A stretch of 64,000 nucleotides of DNA. Source: an uncultured Porphyromonadaceae bacterium. GTDB lineage: Bacteria > Bacteroidota > Bacteroidia > Bacteroidales > Muribaculaceae. Shown in pieces: positions 7,775 to 17,045 of this stretch; the stretch's first letter is position 1; every line of letters starts with the position of its first letter. The translations under genes and the position numbers were made by a program. The stretch is from positions 1 to 64,000 of the forward strand of contig CAMWLS010000004.1 of the NCBI GenBank assembly GCA_947175205.1. Direction: 5' to 3'. The notes under the pieces were generated by a model. The model did no database searches. It was not told the DNA's origin and saw nothing but the letters and a program-made list of their open reading frames with translations.

Positions 7775-8107
7775 TTATTTCTTGTCTGTAGGATCCTGTT
7801 CCTTTCTGAACAGGCGCATCAGGAACCAGTCATAAGCCCATAAAACCAGTCCGCTGCCAAAGACGGCCACCAACACGGAGATTATAAAAGTCTGCATGGT
7901 GTTGTCTCCAATGGCAAAGAATGACATGCTTCCGCCGGCAATGGCACCAAGGGTGCTCATTATGACATCCAGCCACATCATGCGCCGTCCGCCCAGTGAC
8001 CTGGCGGCAACTACTCCCACCAGTATGCCCACGGCACACCAGCACAGCCACGGATAATAAGTCGTGACGGGAGAGATGTTGGATATATATAAGCTTAAAC
8101 TGTTCAT
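7775..8107 (-). CDS. GlsB/YeaQ/YmgE-like small membrane protein
   Basis: A 110-residue protein with three hydrophobic helices at about 19-36, 46-66 and 72-96. Gly-rich motifs such as GILVGVVAARSLGG and STLGAIAGGSMSFF resemble the transglycosylase-associated (GlsB/YeaQ/YmgE) family of stress-linked inner-membrane proteins, whose biochemical role is not settled. The C-terminus is charged. It forms a leftward pair with the single-span gene upstream (23-base gap). Confidence 0.6.
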   Translation of the reverse strand: MNSLSLYISNISPVTTYYPWLCWCAVGILVGVVAARSLGGRRMMWLDVIMSTLGAIAGGSMSFFAIGDNTMQTFIISVLVAVFGSGLVLWAYDWFLMRLFRKEQDPTDKK

Positions 8108-8130
8108 AATGCTGTAAATCTTCAGTTCTA

Positions 8131-8337
8131 TTAATGTAACATATACGGGCTCATGAAAGCCACAACATCAGTGTTTCCTGTAAAGTCAGCCACTGTCAGC
8201 CATACCAGCAGAAGAATGATAAGAATCACCGCACCTATGGCCACCCACAGGCTGGTTTTGTTGCGGCGGCGGGGATTGTGGTTGCGGTATGCGTTTTCTG
8301 CGTGGTCGTTATGGCTCTTAAAAGTGTTGTTTGACAT
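8131..8337 (-). CDS. Small single-pass membrane protein, hypothetical
   Basis: A 68-residue protein with a polar, His/Asn/Arg-rich N-terminus (HNPRRRNK), one membrane segment at about 31-50 (LWVAIGAVILIILLLVWLTV) and a short tail ending in PYMLH. The basic residues before the helix predict the N-terminus inside. It is probably cotranscribed with the GlsB-like gene. A small hairpin (CCTGCTTCAGCAGG) lies in its leader near 8371. No family is recognised. Confidence 0.65.
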   Translation of the reverse strand: MSNNTFKSHNDHAENAYRNHNPRRRNKTSLWVAIGAVILIILLLVWLTVADFTGNTDVVAFMSPYMLH

Positions 8338-8488
8338 TGTTGTAAATTTTATTTAGTGAATGAATAAGCGCCTGCTTCAGCAGGTGTGATGTGTTAATTT
8401 ATATTTAAAACATATCAGCCGTTCAAAAAGTTCTTATGGCCAATTAACTTTTTATGACCTGCCGCGTAATACTCTAAGCAAGAATGAT

Positions 8489-8496
8489 TAAATTTG
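8489..8496 (+). promoter_or_regulatory. -7 box of pta-ackA
   Basis: TAAATTTG lies 65 bases upstream of the pta ATG. There is no -33 TTTG at the usual distance, so it may be a weak or regulated promoter. The rest of the 224-base divergent gap shows nothing else clear. Confidence 0.5.
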
Positions 8497-8561
8497 TGCT
8501 CAGAAATAACAAACACACTTATTTGTCGTATAATTAGTATTACGATACAGAAAATACTAAC

Positions 8562-9584
8562 ATGAAACTATTTGAAAAAATGACGGCAAATGCCGCCGCT
8601 CATCCCCAGAGAATAGTTCTTCCCGAAGGGACGGAGCCTCGTACTCTGACTGCAGCTGACCGCATCCTGGCGGAGGAACTTGCTCAAATAATTCTTATTG
8701 GTGATCCCGCTGAGATTCAGTCCATGGCTAAAGAGCTCAAGCTTGAAAATATCTCCAAGGCCACCGTGGTGAATCCCGCTGATGAAAAGGTTATAGACCG
8801 CTATGCACCGCTGTTCTTTGAACTCCGTAAAAAGAAAGGCATCACCATGGAACAAGCGCGTCTCACCACTTCCAACCCCCTCTATCTGGGTTGCCTGATG
8901 GTAAAGGCCGGTGATGCTGACGGTCAGGTGGCAGGAGCCATGAACACCACCGGTAACGTCCTCCGGGCTGCCTTTCAGGTAATTAAGACGCTCCCAGGCA
9001 TCAGTGTGGTTTCAGGAGCATTCCTGATGCTGCTGCCTGATAATTCACCCTTCGGAACAGACGGAATTCTTGTCTTTGCTGACTGTGCCGTGGTTCCTGA
9101 TCCCACTGCTGAGGAGCTGGCTCAGATAGCCATCAGCGCTGCACAGACAGCACGCGATATTGCCGGCATTGAGCCCCGTGTTGCGCTGCTCAGCTTCAGC
9201 ACTAAAGGCTCAGCTTCGCATCCCAGAGTGGATAAGGTGATTGAGGCTCTGAATATAGCCCAGTCCATGGACCCCACGCTCATCATTGACGGTGAGCTTC
9301 AGGCTGATGCTGCCATTGTGCCGTCAGTGGCCCAGACAAAGGCTCCCAACAGTCCCCTGAGCGGACGCGCAAATGTCCTTGTGTTCCCCTCTCTTGAAGT
9401 TGGCAATATAGCTTATAAGCTTGTTCAGCGTCTGGCAGGTGTTCAGGCGGTGGGCCCGGTGCTTCAGGGTCTGGCCGCTCCCGTAAATGACCTGTCACGC
9501 GGTGCGTTCCCGGAAGATATCTACAAAACCATTATTATGACCTGCAATCAGGCCATAGGACTTAAGAATAATACAGCAAAATGA
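8562..9584 (+). CDS. pta: Phosphate acetyltransferase
   Basis: Pta interconverts acetyl-CoA and acetyl phosphate in the cytoplasm, feeding acetate kinase for ATP. The 340-residue, single-domain form lacks the extra N-terminal domains of enterobacterial Pta. Family motifs include RIVLPEGTEPRTL, AGAMNTTGNVLRAAFQVIK, ISVVSGAFLM, FADCAVVPDPTAEELAQIA, LSFSTKGSA and the C-terminal LVFPSLEVGNIAYKLVQRL. The stop overlaps the ackA start by four bases (ATGA), so the two are translationally coupled. Confidence 0.96.
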   Translation: MKLFEKMTANAAAHPQRIVLPEGTEPRTLTAADRILAEELAQIILIGDPAEIQSMAKELKLENISKATVVNPADEKVIDRYAPLFFELRKKKGITMEQARLTTSNPLYLGCLMVKAGDADGQVAGAMNTTGNVLRAAFQVIKTLPGISVVSGAFLMLLPDNSPFGTDGILVFADCAVVPDPTAEELAQIAISAAQTARDIAGIEPRVALLSFSTKGSASHPRVDKVIEALNIAQSMDPTLIIDGELQADAAIVPSVAQTKAPNSPLSGRANVLVFPSLEVGNIAYKLVQRLAGVQAVGPVLQGLAAPVNDLSRGAFPEDIYKTIIMTCNQAIGLKNNTAK

Positions 9585-10783
9585 AAATTTTAGTCTTGAA
9601 CTCAGGCAGCAGTTCTGTCAAGTATAAACTCATTGATACAGACGGTGAGAAAACCCTCGCTGAAGGTGGCGTAGAAAAGATAGGCCTCCCTGACGGTTTC
9701 CTCAAATATAAGAAAGCTGACGGCAGCAAGGCCATCCTTGAGCTGGGTAAGACAGATCACAAGGGTGCTATTGAGGCCATTCTCAGAATACTCACTGATT
9801 CTGTGGAAGGTTGCATAAGCAGTTATGCAGAAATTGACGCTGTGGGTCACCGTCTGGTACATGGCGGAGACAAGTTTGCCTCATCAGTGCTCATCACTGA
9901 TAAGGTAAAGGAAATGGTGCGCCAGTGCTATCCTCTTGCTCCCCTGCATAATCCCGCCAATATGACCGGAGTTGAAGCCATGGAGGCCCTCCTGCCCGGT
10001 GTTCCGCAGGTGGGAGTGTTTGATACCGCATTCCACCAGACCATGCCCGCAAAAGCATACATGTACGCCCTTCCTTACCGCTTCTATAAGGAGGACGGTG
10101 TGCGCCGCTACGGTTTCCATGGAACCAGCCACAGATATGTTTCACAGCGCGTGTGTGAGATTCTTGGTGTTGACATTGCCTCTCAGCGCATCATAACTTG
10201 TCACGTAGGTAACGGCGGTTCTATTGCTGCCGTGGCTTATGGCAAGAGCATTGACACCTCCATGGGAATGACACCCACTGAAGGCCTAATGATGGGTACC
10301 CGCTGCGGAGACGTAGACCCGGGCGTGCTTACATATCTCATGGAAAAGCACGGCATGAGCGCACAAGACGTGCAGAATATGATTAATAAGGAAAGCGGTG
10401 TGGCCGGAGTCAGTGAGATATCAAGTGATATGCGTGAGATTGAGGCCGCTGTTAAAAACGGTGACCCAAGAGCCACACTCGCTCTGGACATGTATGAGCT
10501 CCGTATTCTCAAATATATAGGCGCATACGCCGCAGAGATGGGCGGTGTGGACATAATAGTATTCACCGGTGGCGTTGGTGAAAACCAGACCGGAGTCCGC
10601 GAGAATGTTTGCAAGCCACTCGGCTTCATGGGCGTGGAAATAGATAATGAACTCAATGCCCGCACACGTGGAACTGAGACTGTTATTTCCACTCCTGAAT
10701 CAAAGGTGAAGGTAGTGGTGGTTCCCACTGATGAGGAAGTTATGATAGCCCGTGACACCAGAGATATTGTAAACACCCTTTAA
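9581..10783 (+). CDS. ackA: Acetate kinase
   Basis: AckA makes acetate and ATP from acetyl phosphate, the energy-yielding end of acetate fermentation. At 400 residues it is full length. Motifs of the acetate/propionate kinase (ASKHA) fold are visible: the N-terminal LVLNSGSSSVKYKL, the VGHRLVHGG region, FDTAFHQTMP, RRYGFHGTSHRYVS, MGMTPTEGLMMGTRCGDVDP and FTGGVGENQ. It overlaps pta by four bases, making a two-gene operon that ends at the hairpin at 10835. Confidence 0.97.
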   Translation: MKILVLNSGSSSVKYKLIDTDGEKTLAEGGVEKIGLPDGFLKYKKADGSKAILELGKTDHKGAIEAILRILTDSVEGCISSYAEIDAVGHRLVHGGDKFASSVLITDKVKEMVRQCYPLAPLHNPANMTGVEAMEALLPGVPQVGVFDTAFHQTMPAKAYMYALPYRFYKEDGVRRYGFHGTSHRYVSQRVCEILGVDIASQRIITCHVGNGGSIAAVAYGKSIDTSMGMTPTEGLMMGTRCGDVDPGVLTYLMEKHGMSAQDVQNMINKESGVAGVSEISSDMREIEAAVKNGDPRATLALDMYELRILKYIGAYAAEMGGVDIIVFTGGVGENQTGVRENVCKPLGFMGVEIDNELNARTRGTETVISTPESKVKVVVVPTDEEVMIARDTRDIVNTL

Positions 10784-10834
10784 GAGGCTAAATTTTTTAT
10801 GTGACTGTCTCTGAGACACATAAAGCACATAAGG

Positions 10835-10875
10835 CAGCTGTCGCATGCGCGGATAATACCCCCATGCGGCAGTTG
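10835..10875 (+). terminator. pta-ackA terminator
   Basis: A 13-bp stem (CAGCTGTCGCATG with CATGCGGCAGTTG, two G-T type pairs) is followed by TTTTA. Confidence 0.75.
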
Positions 10876-10933
10876 TTTTATAATTGACACAGAGATTTTT
10901 TTGTCAGGCACGTAATATTTAAAAAATAAACCT

Positions 10934-10941
10934 TATATTTG
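10934..10941 (+). promoter_or_regulatory. -7 box of the zapA unit
   Basis: TATATTTG ends 16 bases before the ATG at 10958. This places transcription start only about 10 bases from that codon and argues against the TTG start of the ORF track. Confidence 0.6.
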
Positions 10942-10957
10942 TAGAAATTTGGAAAAA

Positions 10958-11251
10958 ATGGCATCAGACCTACAGCAACAACTGCAGCGCGTGGGCGGTA
11001 AAACAAGACTGATAGCTGAGAGCTATGCCCGCCTGAAAGCTGAAAACATCCAGGCAAAGGAGGAAATAGGCTCACTGCGCGCACAGGTTTTGGCTTTGCA
11101 GTCACAGCTGGACAGTCTGAAGGTTGAGAATGAGTATCTGCGTGTGGTCAGCACCATAGTGCCTGAGCGCAAGGATCTCCTCAAGACCAAGGCCATGATT
11201 TCTGAATTGGTGCGGGAAATAGACCGCTGCATCCTCGACTTGAACGAATGA
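10958..11251 (+). CDS. Coiled-coil protein upstream of zapA
   Basis: A 97-residue, almost fully helical protein with a heptad pattern (residues about 15-75), followed by a short basic/hydrophobic tail (DLLKTKAMISELVREIDRCI). The ORF track begins at a TTG at 10949; the ATG at 10958 (MASDLQQQLQ) is preferred given the promoter. The stop overlaps the zapA ATG by four bases. In many Bacteroidota a small coiled-coil gene sits directly before zapA, and a ZapB-like role in Z-ring organisation is plausible but is inference from position and shape only. Confidence 0.7.
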   Translation: MASDLQQQLQRVGGKTRLIAESYARLKAENIQAKEEIGSLRAQVLALQSQLDSLKVENEYLRVVSTIVPERKDLLKTKAMISELVREIDRCILDLNE

Positions 11252-11574
11252 TGCCACTGATGAATAGCCAGACTCAAGATAAAGAGCAACTTAACATAAC
11301 TGTCAAGATAGCAGATACTGAGCCCATCCATTTTACCGTGGCCCGGAAGGAAGAGGTGATATACCGTAAGGCGGAATATCACGTGAATCAGCTGTGGAAG
11401 AAATGGGCCGCTTCAGGACGTCACCAGTCAGCTGATGTGCTGGCACGTGTGGCTCTGGCCTTTGCGGAACTGTATTACCGCAAGGCGGATGCTCTGGAGA
11501 AGCAGGCTTCGCTGATAGATACCCTTGAAGCAGAGCTGGACGCCATCATTGCTGAGATCCTTCCGGAAAGCTGA
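11248..11574 (+). CDS. zapA: Cell division protein ZapA
   Basis: ZapA binds FtsZ and stabilises the Z-ring at midcell. The protein has 108 residues. The N-terminal globular part (NITVKIADTEPIHFTVARKEEVIYRKA) is followed by a long C-terminal coiled coil (about 60-104), the usual ZapA layout. An alternative ATG 12 bases downstream (MNSQTQ) is possible; the first ATG is kept because it overlaps the upstream stop (ATGA). The linkage to rny and the candidate 6S RNA supports the call. Confidence 0.85.
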   Translation: MMPLMNSQTQDKEQLNITVKIADTEPIHFTVARKEEVIYRKAEYHVNQLWKKWAASGRHQSADVLARVALAFAELYYRKADALEKQASLIDTLEAELDAIIAEILPES

Positions 11575-11755
11575 TTCCCGGAAGTTGCCTTGGAGAAAGG
11601 CTTATTCATATATTTTGCCAAGCCCTGGAGTGGGTGGGCAGGTCTGATTAACCGCACACCGTAATAGAAACTCACAACTGAAATACGCTGTCATGTCTTA
11701 CCTTGACATACAGTGGATGGAAGTTAGAGCGCCTGTCACGGGAGTGCTTTTTTTG
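11574..11755 (+). ncRNA. ssrS: Candidate 6S RNA
   Basis: The 232-base gap between zapA and rny has no ORF but shows RNA-like structure. ATTCCCG (11574-11580) can pair with CGGGAGT (11739-11745), closing most of the gap. A GCCTT/AAGGC hairpin and a 9-bp CTGT(C)ATGTC/GACATACAG hairpin (11688-11713) lie inside. The segment ends in seven T at 11748. A zapA-6S RNA linkage is known in bacteria. I could not check the sequence against the family model, and no TAnnTTTG box is obvious, so it may be processed from the zapA transcript. Confidence 0.5.
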
Positions 11756-11806
11756 TTATTGTGAAACCTGAAATTATAAATATAAAATTCTTTAAATATT
11801 CATTAC

Positions 11807-13363
11807 ATGTTATTACTTGATATTTCTATACTGGGTTTGACCCTCACGGCAGTCATCGTGGCCGCTGTGGCGGTGGCAGTCACCCTTGCCATTCTGAAAT
11901 CCATGGCTTCATCTAAGGCCAAGACCATCATTGCTGAAGCACAGCGCGAGGCGGAAGATCTCAAACGTGAGAAAGTGATGGAGGGCCGTGAGGAGGCTCT
12001 GAACATAACTTCAGAGGCTGAGAAACAAGCCAATCAGCGTCTGTCCAAGGTGCAGAGCTCAGAGGCACGCATAAAGCAGCGTGAACTCCAGCTTAACCAG
12101 CAGCAGAGTGAGAACCAGCGCACCCGCAATGAGCTGGACGCTACACGTCAGACTCTGGATTCCAAGGAGCGCGCGCTTGAGGCCCGCCATCAGGAAGTGG
12201 AGCTCCTTCACCGTGAGGCCCAGCACCAGCTGGAGCACATTTCCGGTTTATCTTCTGAAGAAGCTAAGGAGAAACTCATTCAGTCTCTTAAAGATGAAGC
12301 CAAGACTGCCGCGGCCTCTTACATCAATGATATAATGGATGATGCCAGACTGACAGCAAACAAGGAAGCCAAACGTATTGTGGTTCAGACCATTCAGCGC
12401 GTGGCCACAGAAACAGCCATTGAAAACTCTGTGACAGTTTTCCATATTGACAGTGATGAGATTAAGGGCCGTATCATAGGACGCGAAGGCCGCAATATCC
12501 GTGCCCTTGAAGCTGCCACCGGGATAGAAATCATTGTGGATGACACCCCTGAGGCCATAGTCCTCTCAGGCTTTGACCCCGTCAGACGCGAGGTGGCACG
12601 CCTGGCACTGCATCAACTTGTGGCCGACGGACGTATCCATCCCGCGCGCATTGAGGAAGTTGTGGCCAAAGTCCGTAAGCAGATTGAGGAAGAAATAATT
12701 GAAACCGGTAAGCGTACCGCCATAGACCTTGGTATTCACGGACTGCATCCTGAACTCATCCGTCTGGTGGGTAAGATGAAATACCGTTCAAGTTACGGAC
12801 AGAACCTCCTCCAGCATTCACGTGAAACAGCAAACCTCTGTGCTATAATGGCAACAGAACTTGGCCTAAATCCCAAGAAAGCACGTCGTGCCGGTTTGCT
12901 CCATGACATAGGCAAGGTCCCTGATGAAGAGCCGGAATTACCCCATGCCCTTCTTGGTATGAAGATGGCTGAGAAGTATAAGGAAAAACCGGATATCTGT
13001 AATGCCATTGGCGCTCACCATGATGAGATAGAGCAGAATTCTCTGCTTGCACCCATAGTACAGGTGTGTGATGCCATATCAGGAGCTCGCCCGGGAGCCC
13101 GCCGTGAGATAGTGGAAGCTTACATAAAGCGTCTTAATGACCTTGAACAGCTGGCCCTCTCATATCCCGGAGTTATTAAGACATATGCCATCCAGGCGGG
13201 TAGGGAACTGCGCGTTATCGTAGGCGCGGATAAGATTGATGATGCTGAGGCTGAAAAGTTAAGCTCAGAAATAGCACGCCGTATTCAGGATGAAATGACT
13301 TATCCCGGTCAGGTAAAGATTACCGTTATCCGCGAAACCAGATCAGTTAGCTTTGCAAAGTAA
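11807..13363 (+). CDS. rny: Ribonuclease Y
   Basis: RNase Y is a membrane-anchored endoribonuclease that initiates mRNA decay. The protein has 518 residues. It has one N-terminal transmembrane helix (about 5-28), a long coiled coil (about 30-205), a KH RNA-binding domain with [19 protein letters not shown], and an HD hydrolase domain with LLHDIGKV and GAHHDE metal ligands. The C-terminus ([20 protein letters not shown]) matches the family. ricT follows after two bases. Confidence 0.96.
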   Translation: MLLLDISILGLTLTAVIVAAVAVAVTLAILKSMASSKAKTIIAEAQREAEDLKREKVMEGREEALNITSEAEKQANQRLSKVQSSEARIKQRELQLNQQQSENQRTRNELDATRQTLDSKERALEARHQEVELLHREAQHQLEHISGLSSEEAKEKLIQSLKDEAKTAAASYINDIMDDARLTANKEAKRIVVQTIQRVATETAIENSVTVFHIDSDEIKGRIIGREGRNIRALEAATGIEIIVDDTPEAIVLSGFDPVRREVARLALHQLVADGRIHPARIEEVVAKVRKQIEEEIIETGKRTAIDLGIHGLHPELIRLVGKMKYRSSYGQNLLQHSRETANLCAIMATELGLNPKKARRAGLLHDIGKVPDEEPELPHALLGMKMAEKYKEKPDICNAIGAHHDEIEQNSLLAPIVQVCDAISGARPGARREIVEAYIKRLNDLEQLALSYPGVIKTYAIQAGRELRVIVGADKIDDAEAEKLSSEIARRIQDEMTYPGQVKITVIRETRSVSFAK

Positions 13364-13365
13364 GC

Positions 13366-14724
13366 ATGTCACAGGAAGTAAATCCAGATAATAACTTCAG
13401 TTCAAGGGAACTGATTCCAAGAGACGTTGTCCCTGAAAATGAAGTTAATGCTCCCTCTGAGGAAAATACGGCAGGGGGTGACCGGAGCGCCTGTTCATGC
13501 ACATGTAAAGGACGCACACTCTCAAGAGGAAAACTCCACTGCACCAACTGGCTGGCTGATGTGCCTGGCGCCTTCGCTGATTCAGAAATGGTGGAAGTGA
13601 TGTTCAAGAATACCCGTAAGGGCTATTATAAGAACTCGCAGAACATCCCCCTTGAGATAGGTGATATGGTTGCCGTGGAGGCCGCTCCGGGTCATGATAT
13701 AGGTGAGGTTACGCTTGTGGGGAAGCTGGTAGAGCAGCGCATGCGTAGGCTTAACCCCAAGGCTCTGGCAGAGGTCAAGCGTATCTTCCGTAAGGTACGT
13801 CCCGCTGATATGGAGAAATATCACGAGGCCCGCGCCCGTGAAAATGACACCATGATTCGCGCCCGCAAGATTGCTGAGGAACTAAATCTTAACATGAAGA
13901 TTGGCGATGTTGAATATCAGGGCGACGGAAACAAGGCCATTTTCTACTACATTGCTGATGAACGCGTTGATTTCAGGCAGCTGATAAAAGTCCTTGCAGA
14001 GACCTTCAAGGTGCGCATAGAGATGAAACAGATTGGCGCACGTCAGGAAGCCGGACGCATTGGTGGTATAGGTCCTTGCGGCCGCCCTCTGTGCTGCGCC
14101 TCCTGGATGACGAACTTCGTATCTGTGGCTACCAGCGCCGCGCGTTATCAGGACCTCTCACTTAATCCGCAGAAATTGGCCGGGCAGTGTGCCAAGCTCA
14201 AGTGCTGCCTGAATTTTGAAGTGGATGCTTATATGGAAAGCGTTAAAAGGCTTCCTGAAAAAAACATACGGCTTGAAACAGCTGATAATACATATTTCCA
14301 TTTCAAAACTGATGTCTTCAAGCGTGAGATTACGTATTCCACTGATAAGAACGTAGCCGCTAACCTGGTTACTATCTCTGCTGAACGCGCCTTTGAAGTC
14401 ATTCAGCTTAATAAGGCGGGAGAGAAGCCTCTGAAGCTTGAACCGGACGGGCATGAGAAGCCTGTGGAAAAGAAAGCGTTCGGTGATATTCTTGGTCAGG
14501 ATGATCTTACACGTTTTGATAAAAAGAAACGCTCCAAGAAAAAGAAACAGCGCCAGAAAGAGGAAGCTCCCTCAGATGAAAAGAGAAAAGAAAAGCCGGC
14601 TCATAATGTAGGGAAGGACGGAGAGAAAACCAGGCAGCGAAACAGAAATCGTCATCGGAATGGCGCTTCTCCAAATGCTAATACAGCAGATAATGAACAC
14701 AGCATCAGAGAAAAAGAGCAGTAA
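13366..14724 (+). CDS. ricT: PSP1-domain protein RicT
   Basis: RicT (YaaT) family; in Bacillus it forms the RicAFT iron-sulfur complex that affects RNase Y-dependent RNA processing. The protein has 452 residues. The PSP1 core lies at about 45-290, with the family's Cys-rich signature IGPCGRPLCCASW and AKLKCCLNFE, plus an extra CSCTCKG motif near 42-48. The C-terminal 90 residues are a low-complexity Lys/Glu/Arg tail, as in Bacteroidota homologues. Its place directly after rny fits the known RicT-RNase Y link. Only RicT is seen here, not RicA or RicF. Confidence 0.85.
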   Translation: MSQEVNPDNNFSSRELIPRDVVPENEVNAPSEENTAGGDRSACSCTCKGRTLSRGKLHCTNWLADVPGAFADSEMVEVMFKNTRKGYYKNSQNIPLEIGDMVAVEAAPGHDIGEVTLVGKLVEQRMRRLNPKALAEVKRIFRKVRPADMEKYHEARARENDTMIRARKIAEELNLNMKIGDVEYQGDGNKAIFYYIADERVDFRQLIKVLAETFKVRIEMKQIGARQEAGRIGGIGPCGRPLCCASWMTNFVSVATSAARYQDLSLNPQKLAGQCAKLKCCLNFEVDAYMESVKRLPEKNIRLETADNTYFHFKTDVFKREITYSTDKNVAANLVTISAERAFEVIQLNKAGEKPLKLEPDGHEKPVEKKAFGDILGQDDLTRFDKKKRSKKKKQRQKEEAPSDEKRKEKPAHNVGKDGEKTRQRNRNRHRNGASPNANTADNEHSIREKEQ

Positions 14725-15208
14725 ACTTAAATCATATTGGCCTTTACTGGCCGTGATGGGAGTGCTTGCGCTCTCATCCTGCTCCCTGCGGCATAATGAT
14801 TATAGCGAATACTGTACCTTTGATAATAACGCCTGGGCGTATGATTCTGTCCTTACCTTCACTCCGGAGCTTAAGGATGATAGCGCACGGGGGTCGTTGG
14901 AGATTGCACTGCGGCATACTAATGCTTACCCGTATAGTAACATCTTCCTTGAGATTTCCTATCCCGTTGAATGTAGTCCGGACTCTGTATGTGTTAAATA
15001 TGATACCATAGAGGTGGAGCTCAGTGATGTTTACGGTAAATGGTATGGGAAGGGCTCGCGTCTGAGTTATCAGTTGCGTAAGCCGCTGGCCTCCGGCGTG
15101 ACTTTATATAATAAAAAGCCGGTGCAGGTGCGTCATCTTATGCGGGCTGACACCTTAAGGGAAATTGAACAGGTAGGATTGTTTTTTACTGAATATGGCA
15201 GACCCTAA
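14693..15208 (+). CDS. gldH: GldH-like lipoprotein
   Basis: The ORF track starts at 14660. The ATG at 14693 gives MNTASEKKSSKLKSYWPLLA with lipobox LSSC, a good lipoprotein signal, so it is preferred; it overlaps ricT by 32 bases. The mature part (171-residue precursor) is beta-rich, with the GldH features YDTIEVELSDVYGKWYGKG and QVRHLMRADTLREIEQVGLFF. GldH is required for gliding in Flavobacterium; in non-gliding Bacteroidales the gene is retained with unclear function. The ricT-gldH order is common in the phylum. Confidence 0.8.
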   Translation: MNTASEKKSSKLKSYWPLLAVMGVLALSSCSLRHNDYSEYCTFDNNAWAYDSVLTFTPELKDDSARGSLEIALRHTNAYPYSNIFLEISYPVECSPDSVCVKYDTIEVELSDVYGKWYGKGSRLSYQLRKPLASGVTLYNKKPVQVRHLMRADTLREIEQVGLFFTEYGRP

Positions 15209-15827
15209 AATTGACAGCATAATATTTGATATGGACGGAACCCTGTGGGATGCCGTTGACTCTTATGCCGCTGTGTGGAACAGGACCCTTGAAGAATGTG
15301 GTACAGACCGGCATGTCACACGTGAGGAGCTTCTGACACTAATGGGGAAACCGCTCCCGGTTATAAGCAGCGTTCTTCTGCCGGAAGGTATTGGAGTCAG
15401 TACAGAGGAATTTTACAGATTACTTACCGGATTTGAACTGGAAATGATACCGGTCATTGGAGGTAAACTTTATCCTCAGGTAGAGTCCACGCTGCAGTAT
15501 CTCAGCAAGAAATACCGTCTTTTTATGGCCAGCAACTGCGGCATAAACGGCCTGGATAATTTTCTGGCTTATACAGGTCTAACGCACTTTTTCCGGGATA
15601 CCATCACTTATGACCACACAGGTAAAGGGAAAGATTACAACATCACTCTCTTAGCCTCACGCCACGCACTGCGCCATCCTGTTTACGTGGGTGACACAGA
15701 GGGAGATTCCAGGGCCTCTGCGGCAGCCGGTGTCCCTTTTGTGTGGGCAAGATATGGCTTTGGTGAAAACGTTTCACGTGCTGATTATGTTATAGATAAG
15801 TTCTCTGATCTTGAAAAATTATTCTAA
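15195..15827 (+). CDS. HAD-family phosphatase
   Basis: A 210-residue haloacid-dehalogenase-fold hydrolase. Motif I is FDMDGTLWD (about 9-17, nucleophile Asp). A Ser/Asn motif II lies in FMASNCG, Lys in the GKGKD segment, and motif IV in YVGDTEGDSRAS. The helical cap at about 18-85 is of the beta-phosphoglucomutase/Gph subtype. The substrate cannot be assigned. The start overlaps gldH by 14 bases, and a M24 peptidase follows after 5 bases. Confidence 0.85.
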   Translation: MADPKIDSIIFDMDGTLWDAVDSYAAVWNRTLEECGTDRHVTREELLTLMGKPLPVISSVLLPEGIGVSTEEFYRLLTGFELEMIPVIGGKLYPQVESTLQYLSKKYRLFMASNCGINGLDNFLAYTGLTHFFRDTITYDHTGKGKDYNITLLASRHALRHPVYVGDTEGDSRASAAAGVPFVWARYGFGENVSRADYVIDKFSDLEKLF

Positions 15828-15832
15828 AAAAC

Positions 15833-17041
15833 ATGTGTAAAAAAGATACTGAGTTGCAGTTGCAACTGTTGGATAAAGAGGAACTTGGAAAACGTCTGAG
15901 CCGTATTAAAGCGGCCATGGAAGCCTGCGGACTGGATAGTATTCTTATTTCTGATAACGCAAATAAGTTTTATATCACAGGACGCGTGTTTAGCGGTTTC
16001 ATATACTATAATATTGCTGATCAGTGGCCTGTATATGCCGTAAAAAGGCCCACAGTGCTTCATGATAATCGCATGTGCACCATAAAGAAGCCTGAGAATC
16101 TGGCAGAGATACTTTATGACAGCACCCTGTGTAATGCCCCCACCAGGCTTGGTATGGAACTGAATTTATGCCCTTATTCACAGGTTCTGCGTATAGAAAA
16201 AGCATTGCCTGAAGTAACGGTGAAGGATGCTTCCGCTGTGATGCGTCAGGCACGTTCAGTGAAGACACCCCTGCAGGTGGTGCTCATGAAAGAGAGTGAG
16301 GAACGCATGACGCGTGTATATAAGGAAATCCCCGGACTGTACCGCCCCGGCATGTCTGACATAGAGCTTCAGATAGAAATAGAAAGAGCGCTCCGTCTGG
16401 AGGGTTGCCTGGGTCAGTTCCGTATCAGTGGTGATGAGATGGAGCTGTTCATGGGAAGCCTGCTGGTGGGTGAGAACAGTGATACTCCTTCACCTTATGA
16501 CTTTGCCATGGGTGGCGCGGGCATGCATCCGTCACTGCCCGTGGGAGCCGACGGCACACTTATCCGCCCCAATCAACCCGTAATGGTGGACATGAACGGA
16601 AACTTCAACGGTTACATGGTGGACATGACCCGCTGCTATGCTGACGGTGAGGTGCCTCAGACGGTTCTCAGTGCGCACCGTCTTTCATGTAAGATAGTTG
16701 CTGAGCTTACAGCCATGGCACGTCCCGGTGTAGAGGCAAAAGCTTTATATGAGCGGGCTTATGCAATGGCTGTTCAGGCCGGGCTTGAATCATATTTCAT
16801 GGGGCACAGGCAGCACGCCGGTTTTGTTGGCCATGGAATAGGTATAGAAGTGAATGAAGCGCCTGTCCTGGCTCCCCGCTCCCGGGATATACTTGAGGCC
16901 GGGAATACCATTGCCTTAGAACCCAAATTCGTACTCCCTGGACACGGTGCCGTGGGTATTGAGAACACCATTCTTGTAAAGGAGAGTGGACAGGCTGAAA
17001 CACTCACCACTTGTCCGGAAGATATTATACCTCTGAGTTAA
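15833..17041 (+). CDS. M24-family metallopeptidase (Xaa-Pro aminopeptidase-like)
   Basis: A 402-residue protein with a creatinase-type N-terminal domain (about 15-140, LKAAMEACGLDSILISD-type start) and a C-terminal pitta-bread catalytic domain. The five metal ligands are visible: Asp in VMVDMNGNFNG, Asp in MVDMTR, His in GFVGHGIGIEVNEAP, Glu in IALEPKF and Glu in GAVGIENTILV. No signal peptide, so it is cytoplasmic. Exact substrate preference (Xaa-Pro peptides or another) is unknown. Confidence 0.85.
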   Translation: MCKKDTELQLQLLDKEELGKRLSRIKAAMEACGLDSILISDNANKFYITGRVFSGFIYYNIADQWPVYAVKRPTVLHDNRMCTIKKPENLAEILYDSTLCNAPTRLGMELNLCPYSQVLRIEKALPEVTVKDASAVMRQARSVKTPLQVVLMKESEERMTRVYKEIPGLYRPGMSDIELQIEIERALRLEGCLGQFRISGDEMELFMGSLLVGENSDTPSPYDFAMGGAGMHPSLPVGADGTLIRPNQPVMVDMNGNFNGYMVDMTRCYADGEVPQTVLSAHRLSCKIVAELTAMARPGVEAKALYERAYAMAVQAGLESYFMGHRQHAGFVGHGIGIEVNEAPVLAPRSRDILEAGNTIALEPKFVLPGHGAVGIENTILVKESGQAETLTTCPEDIIPLS

Positions 17042-17045
17042 ACTT

